From Chytridium lagenaria (Eukaryota; Chytridiomycota; Chytridiomycetes; Chytridiales; Chytridiaceae), in assembly GCA_025449115.1 (NCBI GenBank), contig JAHLKC010000022.1, forward strand, positions 1 to 64,000: a stretch of 64,000 nt of DNA, given 5' to 3'. This document shows positions 21,930 through 32,557 of the stretch, in pieces. Every line of letters starts with the position of its first letter. Within the stretch, counting starts at the first letter, position 1. The notes under the pieces were generated by a model. That model had not been told where the DNA came from. It worked only from the letters and a program-made list of their open reading frames with translations, and did not search any database. The position numbers and the translations under genes were made by a program.

Positions 21930-22475
21930 TCAGTGATATCTGCTATATATTCTACAAGGACTGACGCTATGGTCGCTTGCAGCACACGGTTAAAGTTGAC
22001 CATCATACAAGTTATAGTGTGAAGCCGTATACCGTGGTATACCGTTTTTATGATTCATTGACAAATCGGTTAGGATTATAAAATTGACAATTATATAGGC
22101 TAAAGTATGAGGCCGTACGCAGTGGTTATTTCCTAACCATAAATTATTTCATGAAAAGTAGTCATCTTTCCGGAATTGACAATTCTATAGTTCAAAGTTT
22201 AAAGCTGTATACGGTGGTATACCGTTTTATGAATTCGTTGACAATTTGCATTTGATAACGATTTGACAAAATTTAGGTACTAAGTTTCAAGCCGTATTAC
22301 GGTGGCCTGGGGCTAAAAAATATCCATTGACAATTTGTATTAAAGCTATAATTTTCACAACAGCATGGTATACACAGGTATACCGCGGTCAAAACAACCT
22401 ACTCGAAACATCATTTTACAACGAAAAATACTCCGTCATACCATGGTACACGTTTGTATGCGAACGTATATGATC
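21930..22475 (+). repeat. Subterminal repeats at the right end of the element
   Basis: Three to five diverged units of about 85-100 bp share TTGACAAT (about 22,063, 22,084, 22,176, 22,238, 22,262 and 22,327) and an AAGCCGTATACCGTGGTATACC-like palindromic block (22,024, 22,205 and 22,290, the last degenerate). AAATTGACAATTC also occurs inside the left end at about 16,024. Arrays like this near the ends commonly serve as transposase binding sites. Confidence 0.65.
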
Positions 22476-22513
22476 TGAAATTCGACGAAATTTTATTACT
22501 AGTCGTCGGTTTT
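22476..22513 (-). repeat. Right terminal inverted repeat of the 6.6-kb element
   Basis: 38-bp perfect reverse complement of 15,931-15,968. Confidence 0.9.
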
Positions 22514-22534
22514 GTACTATGGGATATAACCCAG

Positions 22535-23000
22535 GGAGTTAGTATCGTCACCTTCAATGTGGTTCTCTACCTCTGTATGTCAAGGCTGAGCAGAGGAGGC
22601 CACTGGAGAGAACTTCACAAAATATGCAGGTTACAAGTAGATGGGTGATTCTCAACGAAGACGTGCTTGAAGCAGAAGCAATTCGAAAGGAGTTTTCTGA
22701 ATGGAGGAGTCACTTGGATTTACCTGGTTATACAACAGATTCATCAATTTCTGGATGAAGTGAAGTTGAAACCGCCGTGAATGATTCAGAGTCTGAAGAA
22801 GACTAAGAGGATAAAGTCAGATTCTTAACTCTTGAAAAACTGGATAGAGAAACAGAAGAACGCTAACAACCATCCTCACCCATGGTGCGTCAAAGTGGTG
22901 GCGCAAGAGAATACCTAATTTCCATGAAAACGTGGAAGAACCATATCCTTGCTCGCTGAGAAGGTCAACTCGCGAGAAGAAGAAAGTGAATTTTGGACCG
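22535..23000 (+). pseudogene. R1 3' end fused to a copia linker remnant
   Basis: 22,558-22,620 matches the end of repeat R1 (GTGGTTCTCTACCTCTGTAT...GAGAACTTCACA). Directly after it, codons VTSRWVILNEDVLEAEAIRK and acidic residues, broken by stops, look like the linker between integrase and reverse transcriptase of a copia element. The same junction type (R1 end, then copia) occurs at 8533-8540. Confidence 0.4.
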
Positions 23001-24279
23001 TCAAATCATCTGCAAACGCTGCATCATGAGGGGGTGCAGACGAGTTAGATCAAATGAAGAAAACATTCTTCATTTCCTCGACTCGACAAGTGCTTTGTGC
23101 ACCTAATGTCCGACTTTCTCCAGACGTTAGGTAACACAAAGTACTTGTGGTGAGTAGAGTGAATTCAGGATATTAGGTGAATACTAGAGCAAAATTATAT
23201 GAGGTTGGCTGCCAGAACAATTGTCAAGGTCATTTCATTGACTAACTTTGAATTAGAATAAATGGTAGTCTTGGAACATAATAAGATAATCAAATCAAAA
23301 AGACTTTAGCAATGCACGCGGCACGACTGGGCTGGGCTGTAAGGTCTAATTTATTGTATCAATCATTGGTAACTTTTTAAACTAAAATGTAAATAAAATA
23401 AGCAAATTCTAAAATTTTAGTTCTGCATACAGCGCGGAAAGGCCGTCAGGAAGAATTGATAGTAATGAATGTTGCAGCATAGTACAGGTTGACATAGATT
23501 GCTTAATCGGTTATGAACGATAGTTGTCGTACGTTTTAATTGGAAACATTTAATGAGGGATGACAGAAAATTGTACAAGTAGCAGTCTACATACAAACAC
23601 TCAGGCCATGCGGTTTGCCAAAAGTAGTCAGTAAGGAGACAGACGTGGTGTTAGGAATTAGTAGAAAGGTACGCTTGGAACGCTGGCATCTGGCTATGAG
23701 AAGGCACCCAACACCGCTACAACATTGCTTTGGGAGAGTTGTGTTGAATTCAGCATATTTCCCAGCGGCAGGGAGGGGTTATGATCATAGTATCGCATAC
23801 AAGATGGCTTTTTCACGAACAGGTTCAGCGCGGTTCAATGACCTCAAGTGTGAGGGAAATGCACTACTGATGGCAGCAACTGGAACGTGTCCGAGGCACG
23901 TCTAGATGTCTAACTCATTTGCTTGCGTTTTACAGACGTGCTTTGTTCTCTGCACCCGGATGAGGTTTTGTACACCATCTGGTGGCATAAACATCGTAGA
24001 AATGTGGGCTTTGGTATGATGGGTTTTGGTTTCTAGAGGGGTTGGAGCTGGGGGTTTTGGCAGAGAGAGGGGCTCCGAATTGTGAAGTTATGAATTAAAT
24101 CCACTGAACAGGCACACATGCAGAAGTACTAGTGGCTCTTAGACTATTAGCATATTACCTCACGTCCTGTTATCTCTTATCTCTCCCCTTCTCATCTACC
24201 CCACATGAGCCCTTTTATTATATGCCTGGAGACCCATTATGTGCACAGAGTTGACAGCAGACTTGTGTTTATGTTGTTT
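23001..24279. other. No confident gene; one imperfect hairpin
   Basis: At 23,090-23,150 two arms of about 24 bp (CAAGTGCTTTGTG... and ...CACAAAGTACTTG) form an imperfect hairpin around a 12-nt loop. A 96-codon ORF at 23,615-23,905 has no recognisable motif and no splice context. The rest is AT-rich. Confidence 0.45.
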
Positions 24280-25925
24280 CTGTTTAGTTGTATGTGTATG
24301 TGTATTTTGTAGATATTTCCACATAATTTAATTTGTAAATTCCAGATTGAGCAAAAACAACACCCCAAAAAGACCTTGTTCTAGGCCAGCCTTGTGCTGT
24401 GCTCTCCCTACCTTTTTATTATATATTGTGTCTGAGTATTCAGTGAGGCCTTCAAGGATGAGACGTCGCTGGAGGGTGCTGCAATTCCAGGTCAAGACAA
24501 TTGAGTCTAAGCAAGGGTAAACAGAGTTATTACACCTTCATAGCACAACTCCTTACAAAGACCTGCTCAGGTAAATCACTTGATTACTGTTTTCTTTACA
24601 ATGACCTGGGCTATCTATTTGTCCTTGATGGGGAGTGCGACCAGAGAGGACCTGCAGACAGACAAGGGAGAAAGCATGAAAACGTTAAAACGGCTCACAG
24701 GTGATTGTGAAGGTCCAGGACACTCATTGGAGCAAAATAAACTCCCTTCTTGTTGTCCCTTCTACCTTGATAATGTGATCTCCAACTAGATTCTTTCTTT
24801 GCTTTATGATTTGTAATTTTCCCCTTTTTTATGATAACACTACGTGAACATTGAAGCTGTACAGCAACACAAATACTTGTCTCAGCAAATGAGGAGCAGC
24901 AGCCATAATTCTACCTTCTAGAACGTGTAAGATAGACAGTGTCACAGCATAGTGAACTCTCTCCCTACAATAATTGAGGCTTGAATAGTAGAGAGCAAAG
25001 GGGAGAACTTCACACAGTTGGTTGCCATTAATGGAGGGGAGCTTGAAGGTGGGGCGGCTTTGTTAAGAAGCGTTGAGGATGGGTTACAATGTGGAGGTGA
25101 CTATGGGTTATGGCCAGTAAGCGAGTGGGGGCACGTGAGGTCCCACAACTACCGTTGCAATTGTGGCTAAAGCATTAGCATCCATCAACAATGGGGATGT
25201 CTGAGTGCGGGTCAGGGTAGTGAGCTCCCAAGAGACGTACATACTGAGTGACCATCACACAATCTGTACCAATAGCTCCATTTTGGGAGACAGTAAGCCA
25301 GGTTCAACAATAGCAAAGTAAAGTTGGTGCCTCTCAGTTTTGGGCACAGCCATTGCATACAGGTTTTCCAAACGGTTGCGCACTTGTGTGTGTTGGTGTG
25401 TGTGTGCTACTTTAAAGATATGAAATAAAAATAATAGTTATGTGCCCCCATGCAATATGACGCAATCTTTTAACTCGTATTGTAGTTATCAACATTTAAT
25501 AAATACAGCAGTGTCCTCCGTTTTCTTCTTAGAGCTTTGTTGATGACGAATTTTTTTTGGAGGATGCCTTCCTTGAATGTGGAAGCTGACGTGACAATGA
25601 ATGGGGTTCTAGGAGCGCGTTGGTCGGATTGGGGGGGAGGGGTGTGGGGAAGTGTGGGGAGAACAGGTTAAAAGATGGTTAGGGCTGAGGGGAGGAGTGG
25701 GGTTATGGAGAGAATTATGAGTCCTCGTACACTCTTCTAACCAGGATAGAATCGTGTAAATATCTTTTTCTAACTACAGCAAACAAAAATCCTTGCCTCA
25801 GCAAAAGGAATTTTCACGTTTCAATTCTGGGAGTACATCCAAAGATAATTGAACGTGATTCTGCACCAATGGTGGTCAAGGCATGGACCACGGTCCGCCA
25901 GTAAGGGAGAACTTCACACAATGCA
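24280..25925 (+). repeat. Dispersed repeat R1, further diverged copies
   Basis: 24,383-24,780 follows the order of blocks in copy 1 (GACCT..., CAGCCTTGTGCTGTGCTCTC, TGAGACGTCGCTGG, GAGTCTAAGCAAGGG, GGGAGTGCGACCAG, GTTAAAACGGCTCA, CATTGGAGCAAAATAAACTC) at lower identity. One end-block GGGAGAACTTCACACAG is at about 25,000-25,016. Another lies at about 25,905-25,921, preceded by a second ACAGCAAACAAAAATCCTTGCCTCAGC block at about 25,778. At least two copies are therefore stacked here. A (TG)n stretch lies at about 25,386-25,408. Confidence 0.55.
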
Positions 25926-26450
25926 CTACGAAAGAATTTTCCTCACTCCTACATGAGAAGACAGTGCGCACGGCAACCGCACGGCAACAGTTAAAAATTA
26001 ACGAGTTGAGTGCCTTGAATACTACTTATGGAATGTTAAAGGTTCCCAACTTCCAATAAACAAAACTTTTTGGTATATGACGTCCAAATATGAATGACTG
26101 CCAAAAAAATAACCATCCAACCTTTTTCATCGGGAAGGGTCAAGCTCGTTTGCAGCCAAAATATGCGGTTCGGCTTGACCATAGTTAAAGCTTTGAATTG
26201 TTTACGGAAACTTTGAACTCAAAAAACCACGATGATGATAGAATCATTTCAGATCTGTAAACATAAAACTGACTCGTTCATAATAATTATGAATATGATA
26301 AATTCAATCTTTCATTTTTTGGTGAACCAATTCAAGATCTGGGTATAGGAGATATATTCCAACAAAAAAAGAAAAACACACTCGACACTACTTTCCGTCG
26401 CCTTCCGGCAATACCGCATCCCTTAAAACCAAAAAAATCTCTAAAAAATA
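25926..26450. other. No gene seen
   Basis: Transition from transposon nest to gene-dense DNA. AT-rich, no recognisable ORF. It may contain the 3' UTR of the cyclin gene to its right. Confidence 0.45.
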
Positions 26451-27470
26451 TCAAACAGGTAAGAAACGTCTTACAGGACTGTATGCACCTTCAATGACGT
26501 CCAATCCGATTTTATACTCTTTACAAAACGCCTTATCGACCTCAACACTGTCAAAATGCTCCCCCAGAAATATACACGCGATGTAAAGACACGCATAGGC
26601 GATCTCGTATTTGGTGAACCGAAGACAGAGCGATGGTTTCAGGCCTTCGTTTGCAAACGTCCATGCGTACTCTCGGACTTTAGACGAAACTAGGACATGT
26701 TAGGGAAAGGTATTTGAAAAAGGGGTTACATTTGAGGTCGCGGGAGATTTCAAGAATGGTTTGGTAGGGAAGGTCGACGGTCAAATCGAAACAGAGGGTG
26801 GCCATGATGTTTTCTTCGTAAAAGAGAATAGTGTCCCTCCATCGCCAGAACTCTATGAAGTGCTTAGGGGTAATACGGCTAACAGCTTTCACCTTTAGTG
26901 TTTTCGTCAATTTTCAGGCTATCGTTTTTGGCTGCTTTCTGAGCGCAAACGGTGATGACGGCGTTTAGTTGCGGCCGTGTTCTTCGATTTTAGCGGCCAA
27001 GAAAATGCATGTGCCGCCAACGTCCTGGACGGGAATGTGAGGAAAATGGTCTCTATCAGGATTCAGAGACATACGTAATAGTTATGAGCTTTTAAGGACT
27101 GCCGCATGTAGAACCGATGAAAGTAAACGCATGCTGTTGCCATTGCTGTTTGAGGCCTTCGGTTCAGTCAAAAACACTGGATAAGGTTGATTGTGCCAAC
27201 TTACAACTGCAGCGCCATCCCAACGGTAAAGATGAACTGGCATCCCTTTGCCCTGTCCGCAGTCTCCCTCGCCCATGAGATCCCATCCCTCGCGGAAGGG
27301 GTACTCCTCAACTCATCCTCATGGAAGATCCAATTATTCGATCTACTCCGTTCTACTCCACCACGCCAAAGGGACATCGTCAGCGCATCAACTTGAAGCT
27401 TGGGATGATGAAACCCCGTTACTTCCAACTCACCAGCACTCGGCAAAGAAGGGGACAATGACGAAGACAT
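26451..27470 (-). CDS. Cyclin K/Ctk2-type transcriptional cyclin
   Basis: Such cyclins activate CDK9/CDK12-class kinases that phosphorylate the RNA polymerase II tail in the nucleus. Exon 1 (27,470-27,205) carries the first cyclin-box helices: WIFHEDELRSTPSARDGI and CQFIFTVGMALQL. Next come MATACVYFHRFYMRQSLKAH, VQDVGGTCIFLAAKIEEHG, HFIEFWRWRDTILFYEENIM and LCFDLTVDLPY, then a second box (WTFANEGLKPSLCLRF...ACIFLGEHFDSVEVDKAF). Domain order and spacing fit cyclin K/T/Ctk2. Frame does not join cleanly at the first splice (one base off) nor after EEHG, where one base seems missing. The stop at 26,451 is provisional. Its ATG lies 3 nt after the WBP4-like stop codon; ATG 27,377 is an alternative start just before the conserved domain. 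Confidence 0.75.
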
Positions 27471-27473
27471 GTT

Positions 27474-28272
27474 CTATTTACGCTTTCGCCTTTTAAAAGT
27501 TGGTGCAACGGATGGTTGTTCCTCCTCTGGGTCCACAGCCAGCTCCTTCTCGCGAAGCTGGAATGAGTGGAGATTATCCCCCGCTTCATCAGGGGGGGCT
27601 GCTGGGAGGTTGGAGAGTTTCTCGGTATCCTGTTCTTCGTCGTCTTTGGCGGGTGTTGAGGTTGTTGAGGGAAGCCAGACTTCAGGTTTCAGCTTTTCTG
27701 TTGTCACCTCCCATTCACCCAATCCAGTGGTTGGAACAACTTTCTTGACGTTTGATATCTCGCTGATGGATCTTTTTGGAGCTGAGGAGGAGGAGGCGGC
27801 TGCGGCTCGGAGGTTTGTGTATGTGGGCATTTTGGGGACGTTGTTAACGGGTGCCATTATTGGTGCATTCATGTCAACGTTGAGCTTTTCTGCCATTTCC
27901 TTTGCGTACTGAGCCCCAGCTGTCTATCACCGCCCTTTTAGTATCCCCCTCATCAGCTCGATAAGTCAATTTACCTTTTCGATAGCCTTAAGGAGCATCT
28001 GCGTCTTTTGGTTCTCTCGTTGCTTGATGGCCTCATTCTTGTGAAGTGCTCGAAGATATTGGTCAATTTTCTCCTTGTGCTTTGCGCTGGTGTCGTGGGT
28101 TTGCTTGCTCTAGTGGGTTGAGGATGTGAGGTGTGAGTTCATCTGGAGGGGATGGGATGGGGTGGAGACGGCAGAAAGCAGGCCAGTTCCTCCTTACAAT
28201 CTTGTTGTCGACGACGAATATCTTGCAGTACTCGCACCAGTACTTTTTGTTGGACACCCATCGTTCAGTCAT
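27474..28272 (-). CDS. WBP4/FBP21-like spliceosomal zinc finger protein
   Basis: WBP4 (FBP21) is a component of activated spliceosomes that binds SmB and other splicing factors. Exons 28,272-28,198, 28,109-27,975 and 27,908-27,474 join in frame (introns of 88 and 66 nt) to give about 214 residues. The N-terminus is a U1-type matrin zinc finger: MTERWVSNKKYWCEYCKIFV, with Cys-x2-Cys, and the His pair in QTHDTSAKHKEK. A helix LRALHKNEAIKQRENQKTQM follows. The rest is low complexity, with the family motif GLGEWEVT near the middle of the last exon and a basic C-terminal KRRKRK likely to be a nuclear signal. No WW domain is visible, as in several fungal homologues. Start codons of this gene and WRAP53 are 56 bp apart. 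Confidence 0.8.
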
Positions 28273-28328
28273 TTTTTTGTGAGTGAGGGTTTGTCGCCTG
28301 GATTTTTAGTGACAGTGTGGTGGACACC
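28273..28328. promoter_or_regulatory. 56-bp divergent promoter, WBP4-like / WRAP53-like
   Basis: Only 56 bp separates the minus ATG (28,272) from the plus ATG (28,329). It holds a T-rich run and no TATA box. Both 5' UTRs must be very short or overlap. Confidence 0.5.
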
Positions 28329-29804
28329 ATGCAACTTCTCCAAACAACCAGCGACACCTTCCACTCAAAACGAATATCCAGCTTCCGCTCCATCATCAGC
28401 GACAGGCGAGATGAATCCTTTCACTTTAAAAATGTTCTCTGGAGTCCAGACGGTACATGCTTGTTGAGTAAGTTTTCACCAATACATGGATGGTGTTGAC
28501 AATTGGAATAAAGGTGGCTCCAACGATGACATTATCCGGATCTACGAAGTGTAAGACATCATGTGTATAGAGCTCATCCACTAATCCATTCAGCAAGATT
28601 CCTCAGAATGAAGATAAAGGTGTTGTATTATTGAGAATGATATGTGTTGAACAGGATTCGAATAGATCCAGCTCCAATGGTTGAATCCGTTTCATCCAAA
28701 GTCGGGTCCTCGATATACGATTATTGCTGGTACCCTCTCATGCATTCTCTCGGTAACGTCTCTTCTACCTTCCCTTTTAATAACTCTGATAGACCCGCCC
28801 TCATGTTGCTTTATCACAAGCTCGCGCGACCACCCTCTCCAACTTTGGGACGCCTACAACGGAACAGTAAATAGACCCCCCTTTTTTTCACGTCAACTAA
28901 AACCCATAGTTACGTGCATCATATGGCTCTTACTCGTCAGGGGATTATATCAAAGCCCCATATTCCGTCACATTCAGTCCAGACGGTTCGCAAGTGATCG
29001 GGGGTCTAGAGAGTCGAATTGTTCTCTTCGATATAAGCAGACCGGGATACGAGTATACAGAGATATTCACGGTAAAATCGAAACGCACAAAAGGAGGACA
29101 GAAAGGTATAAGGCATGATACTATTTTGATGTAACCGGTTGATAGGCATCGTATCTGCGCTCAGATATTCACCAGACAACAACGGCTTGATAGCAGCCGG
29201 AAACTTCCGTAATCAAATTGGATTATACGACACCCGAACCAGTGAGATGATATCAAAATGCCGTGCTCCAAACGCCGTCACCCAGGTACCAAGAATATAA
29301 GCCCGGTGCTTGAGTCTTAAACGTTTTCTAGCTCGAATTCTACGATTCCCTCACTCTGTACGCAGCCTCCCGAAAAAGCGATACCATCAGTTGCTTTGAT
29401 CTCCGAAACACTAAAGTCCCGTTCATGGAGTTGGAAAGGCCGGGAGACACAAATCAGCGAGTCTACTTCAGCCTCATTCAAACACTTAGTCTTCTTGCAA
29501 CCGGGGATACGGTAAGAGTTTTGCTATGATAACCGCATATTAATCTTCATTCCAGGAAGGAAATCTTCGCGTGTTTGATCTCCAAAACCCCAAGGACACG
29601 TTGGCGCCAATCCAAACAACGCCTATATCAAATTCTACCGTCTGCGGCGCAAGTTTTCACCCGTACTCTAACTACGTCGCCGTCGCATCCGGAGACCGTG
29701 GATTATCTCTTAACGACGACTACGAAGACCCCATCCCCTCCCTCTCAACTATCTCTGTCTATTCTCTACCCCCCATTGATCCCCTTCCGGACCTTGCGAT
29801 ATAA
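28329..29804 (+). CDS. WRAP53/TCAB1-like WD-repeat protein
   Basis: WRAP53 (TCAB1) binds the CAB box of scaRNAs and telomerase RNA and takes them to Cajal bodies. ATG 28,329 begins MQLLQTTSDTF; the first blade is VLWSPDGTCLL. About eight exons with GT-AG introns of 40-90 nt follow. Family landmarks in order: SNDDIIRIYE, SSIYDYCWYPLMHS, SCCFITSSRDHPLQLWDAYN, VTFSPDGSQVIGGLESRIVL, LRYSPDNNGLIAAGNFRNQI, TLYAASRKSDTISCFDLRNT, QRVYFSL and CGASFHPYSNYVAVASGD. DYCWYPLM and SRDHPxxLWDA are particularly characteristic. The reading frame is clean throughout. The last 39 coding bases overlap the 3' end of the helicase gene on the other strand. Confidence 0.88.
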
Positions 29805-31977
29805 GTCCTCAAATAACCTTTTTGAAACCTGATCCGCCGCATATCCTTTTGTCATCGTCTGTCCCTTAAACCGTAACCCTAACTTTTTTAATAACGTCAC
29901 CTGGGATTCCGTCGCCGGGGTATTGCGCCATGATGCGTTCTGTTTCAAAAGGTTCCGAGAGTGAGGATTTCGACGATTAATCCATGATTCAGAGGCGGAG
30001 ATGGCAGATGGGAGGGTATCGTGGCTGACGATGATATCGATTTTTAAGGGCCGGTGTTGAAGATGATAACCAACGAAGTCTGCGGAACCGCGTTGAGAGA
30101 TGCCGAAGTATCCATTGTTCTGAAGGGCTATGAAGACGCCTTGGGAGTGACGGATCCAGTGGAGACCGGAGGTAAGCCGGTTTTGAGGCTTCGCAGCAAA
30201 AAGATCGTCATATCGTTTGATAATGTTGGGATCCGATTTAGAAAACAACTTAAAAAGTTAAGATAAGTTCCTTATGGGATGATTTAGGTGGTACCTCTGC
30301 CATGAATTTACGTTCTTCTTCAGTGTTGCCAAAGGAGGCCGCCTTTCCAGTATCTTCCAGTCCATCTCCGTCTTTATCTTCCAACACAATACGTCTTTTC
30401 TTTTCTTCAATCCCCTCCACAACACCTTCCAAACAAAATATTATTTACTCTCATTAGCCAAAGCAGCAAACCTGTCAGATCCTCCCTCCTGGCCCCCTTC
30501 AAAGTGGGTATACTCGACAAAAAACTGTTGGCCGAAAATGAATTCGTGAGATCCACAATTAAACATCCATCTTGTCCTCCTCCCCGTAACGGTGTTGTCG
30601 CAGTCCACGACCTATCATTTGGATGATGAGAGGACTTGACCGCGTAAAACGGGCGAGAATAACACAGTCTATAGCAGGGATGTCGACGCCTTCCGTTAAA
30701 ACACCTTGAAGCGTGTAAGTCTCAGAATTAGAGAAAGCGATTTACCGCAATTGACGAGAACGTCAAAAGTCCCATACTTAAATTCATCCAAAACGTCATC
30801 GCGGTCGCTGCGTTTCATGGACGCATGGATGCCCTTCGCTATGATGCCATGTCGTCCGAGCAACTCACAGATTTCGTTAATGTGAGCGACGCTTTCCGCG
30901 AAAATCAGACAGCATCGACGTTGCCGTAATGTAACGGATTCAAACATAAAGTTGGATTCTTTTCAAGTAAGATGACGTTTGATGCAGAAGATTTACCAGA
31001 GTACTTTGTCCAAAAGTGAATGATGCCGCTGTTGATTGTTTGACGACGCACGTCCAGCAGGGATGTCGCGGCTAAAGGGTAGATTCGCAGATATGGTAGA
31101 AACCGACATAACTTGAGGATATTAGAATTGTTTCTAAAAAAAAACTGCTTACTGCCTGTCTTCAATCATTTTCAGAAAGGGTCGATCGTAGACGATCTTT
31201 TCAAAAACGTCGTTCAACGCATGCCGTCATGACGCCGTAAAGTGGCTGAACAACCCAAAGGAATATCGGTGATTCGGGATCCATCACGCCAAACTTATCA
31301 AAGACTCGATTATACATGCTGTTGAGACGTGGTGGCCTAAGTATGAGATAGAAAGGCGTGAAAAGAATTATATAGCCTTCACCTCATCTATTACTAATTA
31401 GAAAATGATACAAATAAAGCCTTGCTACGATGATGACTTGAAAAGCTTGGGATTGTAAACGTCAACCTCTGAGAATCCAGTCTAACCCAAGTCTGAACGC
31501 TGAAAAGGCGTCACTAAGCCAATGTAAAGATTCATTCTCACCTCGACAAAAATGACATCACTCTGTTCTAGCCTATCCTTAGTCAACTGCTGATTCGCCT
31601 GGTCCCCGATTCTCTACCCAAAAAATCAGCCCGTACAACGCCTTGAAAAGTCCTTACGAAGCTCGGATTCGCTCTCTTAATCTGAGCAAAGCTTGATCCA
31701 ACAACTCCCCACGATCGCCAACACTAATGTCTTTGTTGCAAGTGGCGATGGAGCTGGGATCCGCGGTATGAGGTTTGCAAAGATAACGGTCTTTCCTGAC
31801 CCCACGGAAGGGACACAGCCTGCCTCCTACACCAGCTTCCAATTCTGCAAGCATGTTGAGATGCATTCTTCTTGATATTCGCGAAGAACGTTGAATTCGT
31901 CTCCTCCACACAGTCAGAGTGTCCCAAACGATGTCGACATGCACAAGACAAGCTTTTCGTGCAGAGCATCTTTAAAA
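29766..31977 (-). pseudogene. IRC3-like mitochondrial DExH helicase, many frame breaks
   Basis: IRC3 is a superfamily 2 helicase that protects mitochondrial DNA. Pieces in order on the minus strand: LREYQEECI (Q-like start), [16 protein letters not shown] (Walker A), KTLVLA, YNPKLFK, CSATLRRHDG (motif III), NDVFEKIVYDRPFLKMIED, then domain 2: [54 protein letters not shown] and [12 protein letters not shown] (motif VI). The C-terminal part (30,248-29,766) is intact and ends KVRKGINGG. At least five single-base shifts interrupt it (near the Walker A segment, after NPKLFK, after RRHDG, after RGLRQHR), and no clear DEAH box is readable. Either a pseudogene or a badly assembled gene. The start is unresolved. 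Confidence 0.7.
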
Positions 31978-32041
31978 TGAAGATGGTGGTGCTACCATGC
32001 AAACGTTGGAAATTCTTTCAAGTTCTTTGATCGCAAAAAAT

Positions 32042-32434
32042 ATGACCCGTAAGTGTTTTTGGGCCCTGTCTCGGTGGTATGCAGGTGGAGAGATCTGACG
32101 AGGGTTTTTGGTGGAAACAGGCGGTAACCAGCGAGAGGAGGCCAGGAAGAAGGCTGCAAAGAAGGCCGGAGGGCAGACCAAGGTATGGGCATTTCCGGCT
32201 GTACGGCTGTCTGTGGAGTGGTTTTTGTTTGTTTCTGACTGGTTCCTTCTTGTTTTGTTTGGTGCAGCAACGGGACGACAATATGACCCCTCAGCAGCGT
32301 AGGGAGCAGTAAGAATCCTTTTTAGTAGTTGCAAAAATACTCAATCGATCAATAGCGATGCTGAGCAGCTCAGAAAGAAAACCGAGGCGAAAGCTGCTGC
32401 TGCAAAAGCTGCTGCTGAAGGTGGGGCCAAGTAG
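32042..32434 (+). CDS. SERF (4F5) family small protein
   Basis: SERF proteins are small, highly charged, disordered proteins that bind nucleic acids and modify amyloid aggregation. Four exons (32,042-32,048, 32,121-32,182, 32,268-32,308, 32,356-32,434) join in frame into 62 codons. The N-terminus MTRGNQREEARKKAAKKAG is diagnostic of the family. Then QRDDNMTPQQRRE and a Lys/Ala-rich tail ending AAAEGGAK. The first exon contributes just seven coding bases, so an ORF-only scan misses the gene. Its ATG is about 65 bp from the presumed helicase start on the opposite strand. Confidence 0.88.
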
Positions 32435-32443
32435 CGAACGGTA

Positions 32444-32477
32444 TATGGTAATGTGACCTTACGGCCACATTACCATA
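32444..32477. other. Perfect 12-bp-arm hairpin after SERF
   Basis: TATGGTAATGTG at 32,444-32,455 is the exact reverse complement of 32,466-32,477, with a 10-nt loop, 9 nt past the SERF stop. It lies between two convergent genes and may shape the 3' ends of either mRNA. Confidence 0.7.
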
Positions 32478-32557
32478 TTACCGCGCACGAATAATTTATT
32501 ACTCTGCGAATCATAGAGTCAACCCTACCCTCACACCTCAGCTTGCGGATTACGATT

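Larger units (their letters stand above)
15931..22513. mobile_element. Candidate DNA transposon of unassigned, possibly KDZ-related, family
   Basis: A 6.6-kb segment bounded by perfect 38-bp inverted repeats (15,931-15,968 and 22,476-22,513). A nine-base near-direct repeat flanks it (TGGGATAAA at 15,912 and TGGGATATA at 22,520; 8 of 9 match), a possible target-site duplication of the 8-9 bp size known for Zisupton/KDZ elements. The interior is unlike the rest of the window: it is packed with words such as GTATACCG and GCATACG, and TTGACAAT-type motifs repeat near the right end. It holds two divergent multi-exon genes, minus 16,523-19,183 and plus 19,620-21,452. The last exon of the former resembles the catalytic-Glu end of a DDE transposase. 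I could not find the two upstream Asp motifs, so it may be a deletion derivative or a diverged family. Confidence 0.65.

Noticed and set aside
23615..23905. 96-codon ORF in the transposon nest
   Set aside because: No recognisable motif, no splice or promoter context, and repeats on both sides.
27468..27476. Bacterial-style operon as sign of bacterial origin
   Set aside because: Both genes have spliceosomal introns and eukaryotic families; the tight gap must have a eukaryotic explanation.
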